DNA of 64,000 nt, from NCBI RefSeq assembly GCF_030580865.1, contig NZ_JAUQSY010000001.1, forward strand, positions 1 through 64,000, in the 5' to 3' direction. Origin of the DNA: Hymenobacter aranciens (GTDB lineage: Bacteria > Bacteroidota > Bacteroidia > Cytophagales > Hymenobacteraceae). The position numbers and the translations under genes were made by a program. Positions within the stretch are counted from its first letter, which is position 1. Every line of letters begins with the position of its first letter. Shown here piece after piece: positions 63,351 through 64,000 of the stretch. The notes beneath the pieces are model-generated. The model saw only the letters and a list, made by a program, of their open reading frames with translations, was not told the DNA's origin and made no database searches.

Positions 63351-63530
63351 TAACAGCGGCGGCCCGCCACTACTACCCCGACCTGTCTGGGGAAGCAGTG
63401 GCGGGCCGCCACTCTTATGCCGACCTCGTAGCAACGACAGTGGCGGCCCGCCACTGCCATTCCGACCACCCCGACGAGGCAGTGGCGGCCCGCCACTGCC
63501 ACCCCGACCTCTCCGGTAAGGCAGTGGCGG
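63351..63530. repeat. Four tandem 42-bp repeats with a palindromic core
   Basis: Four units of about 42 bases, each starting with the 17-base palindrome AGTGGCGGCCCGCCACT and ending in a more variable GACC...GGC part. The period is a multiple of three, so an open frame runs through it, but the encoded peptide is only the repeat. It fills the gap between the hypothetical gene and the ABC transporter gene. Confidence 0.9.
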
Positions 63531-63566
63531 ATTTTTAGCCCCATCTTCGCCCTTGTTCTTCTGCCC

Positions 63567-64000
63567 ATGCCCCAGCCGCTCCTCACCGTCTCCGACCTCA
63601 CCATCGACTTCCACAGCCATCGGGGCAACACGCGGGCCGTGGAGGGCGTCTCGTTTACCCTCAATCGGGGCGAGACGCTGGCTATTGTGGGCGAGTCGGG
63701 CTCGGGGAAGTCGGTAACCTCGCTGGCGCTGCTGGGGCTGATTCCGATGCCGCCGGGCCGGCTGGTAGGAGGGAAGGCCGTGTTTCAATCTGAAAAGCTC
63801 GGCGAAACCGACCTGCTGACGCTGTCCGATAACCAGCTGCGCCAGGTGCGCGGCAACGATATCGGGATGATTTTTCAGGAGCCAATGACCTCGCTGAACC
63901 CCGTCTACACCTGCGGGCACCAGGTGGTGGAAGCCCTGCGCCTGCACACCGACCTCAGCAAAGCCCAGGCGAAGCAGCGCACCATCGAGCTATTCGCCGA
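63567..64000 (+). CDS. Dipeptide/oligopeptide ABC transporter ATP-binding protein (partial)
   Basis: The first 144 codons of an ABC ATPase; the gene runs off the window. The N-terminus [21 protein letters not shown] is typical of OppD/DppD-type proteins, the Walker A is [16 protein letters not shown] and the Q-loop segment is [13 protein letters not shown], diagnostic for the peptide/nickel importer subfamily. In Bacteroidota this protein is often a fused OppD-OppF of about 550-600 residues, which cannot be judged here. ATG 63567 gives the normal family start. Confidence 0.9.
   Translation, partial: MPQPLLTVSDLTIDFHSHRGNTRAVEGVSFTLNRGETLAIVGESGSGKSVTSLALLGLIPMPPGRLVGGKAVFQSEKLGETDLLTLSDNQLRQVRGNDIGMIFQEPMTSLNPVYTCGHQVVEALRLHTDLSKAQAKQRTIELFA

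Noticed and set aside
63320-63538. Open frame of 72 codons overlapping the end of the preceding gene by four bases
   Set aside because: The overlap looks operon-like, but nearly all of the peptide is the translation of the 42-bp repeats, whose length is a multiple of three.

Overview
The window reads as a chromosome segment from a GC-rich member of the Bacteroidota, most like Hymenobacter or a close relative (Cytophagales). The evidence is secreted proteins with type IX secretion (T9SS) sorting domains of both A and B types, a MurF-alanine racemase fusion, a DUF4175 coiled-coil membrane protein, a DUF1800/DUF1501 pair, and promoters with the Bacteroidota -7 element TAnnTTTG placed close to start codons. 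The species assignment is inference. No rRNA, tRNA, CRISPR array or transposase gene was recognised.

Layout. 1-3460: a partial XRE regulator and a three-gene ABC-3C conflict/defence operon (REase-like C-terminal-domain protein, middle component, DUF2326 ATPase), bracketed by two clusters of one shared operator-like motif. 3586-12054: a YfhO-family membrane protein, a D-cysteine desulfhydrase-like enzyme, two secreted/outer-surface proteins and asd. 12309-24477: secreted and surface genes (lamin-tail protein, DUF1800, DUF1501, a frameshifted TonB-domain gene, a lipase-like T9SS protein in an AT-richer patch, and a small gene with a nonsense codon). 24792-42547: mostly housekeeping genes on the + strand (murF-alr, comF, xth, DUF4175, ybeY, an arginyltransferase-type N-degron enzyme, mnmG, a methyltransferase, an Ig-like lipoprotein). 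42548-44890: an intergenic region with ten 21-bp tandem repeats, many DnaA-box-like 9-mers and an AT-rich tract, 3 kb from mnmG. This is my candidate chromosomal origin. 44891-64000: phosphate transporter, glycyl-tRNA synthetase, two tandem giant T9SS type B paralogues, an RND/MMPL transporter, ileS, lspA and the start of a peptide ABC-transporter ATPase.

The most unusual theme is a set of unrelated palindromic hairpin elements. Several overlap and supply the stop codon of the gene before them, and others sit in frame inside genes (yfhO, murF-alr). The second theme is the operator clusters around the ABC-3C module, which suggest a shared regulator. The third is the candidate origin. Starts were moved inward from the longest open frame where signal peptides, family N-termini or overlaps supported it. 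Everything here comes from reading the sequence; no database search was run.
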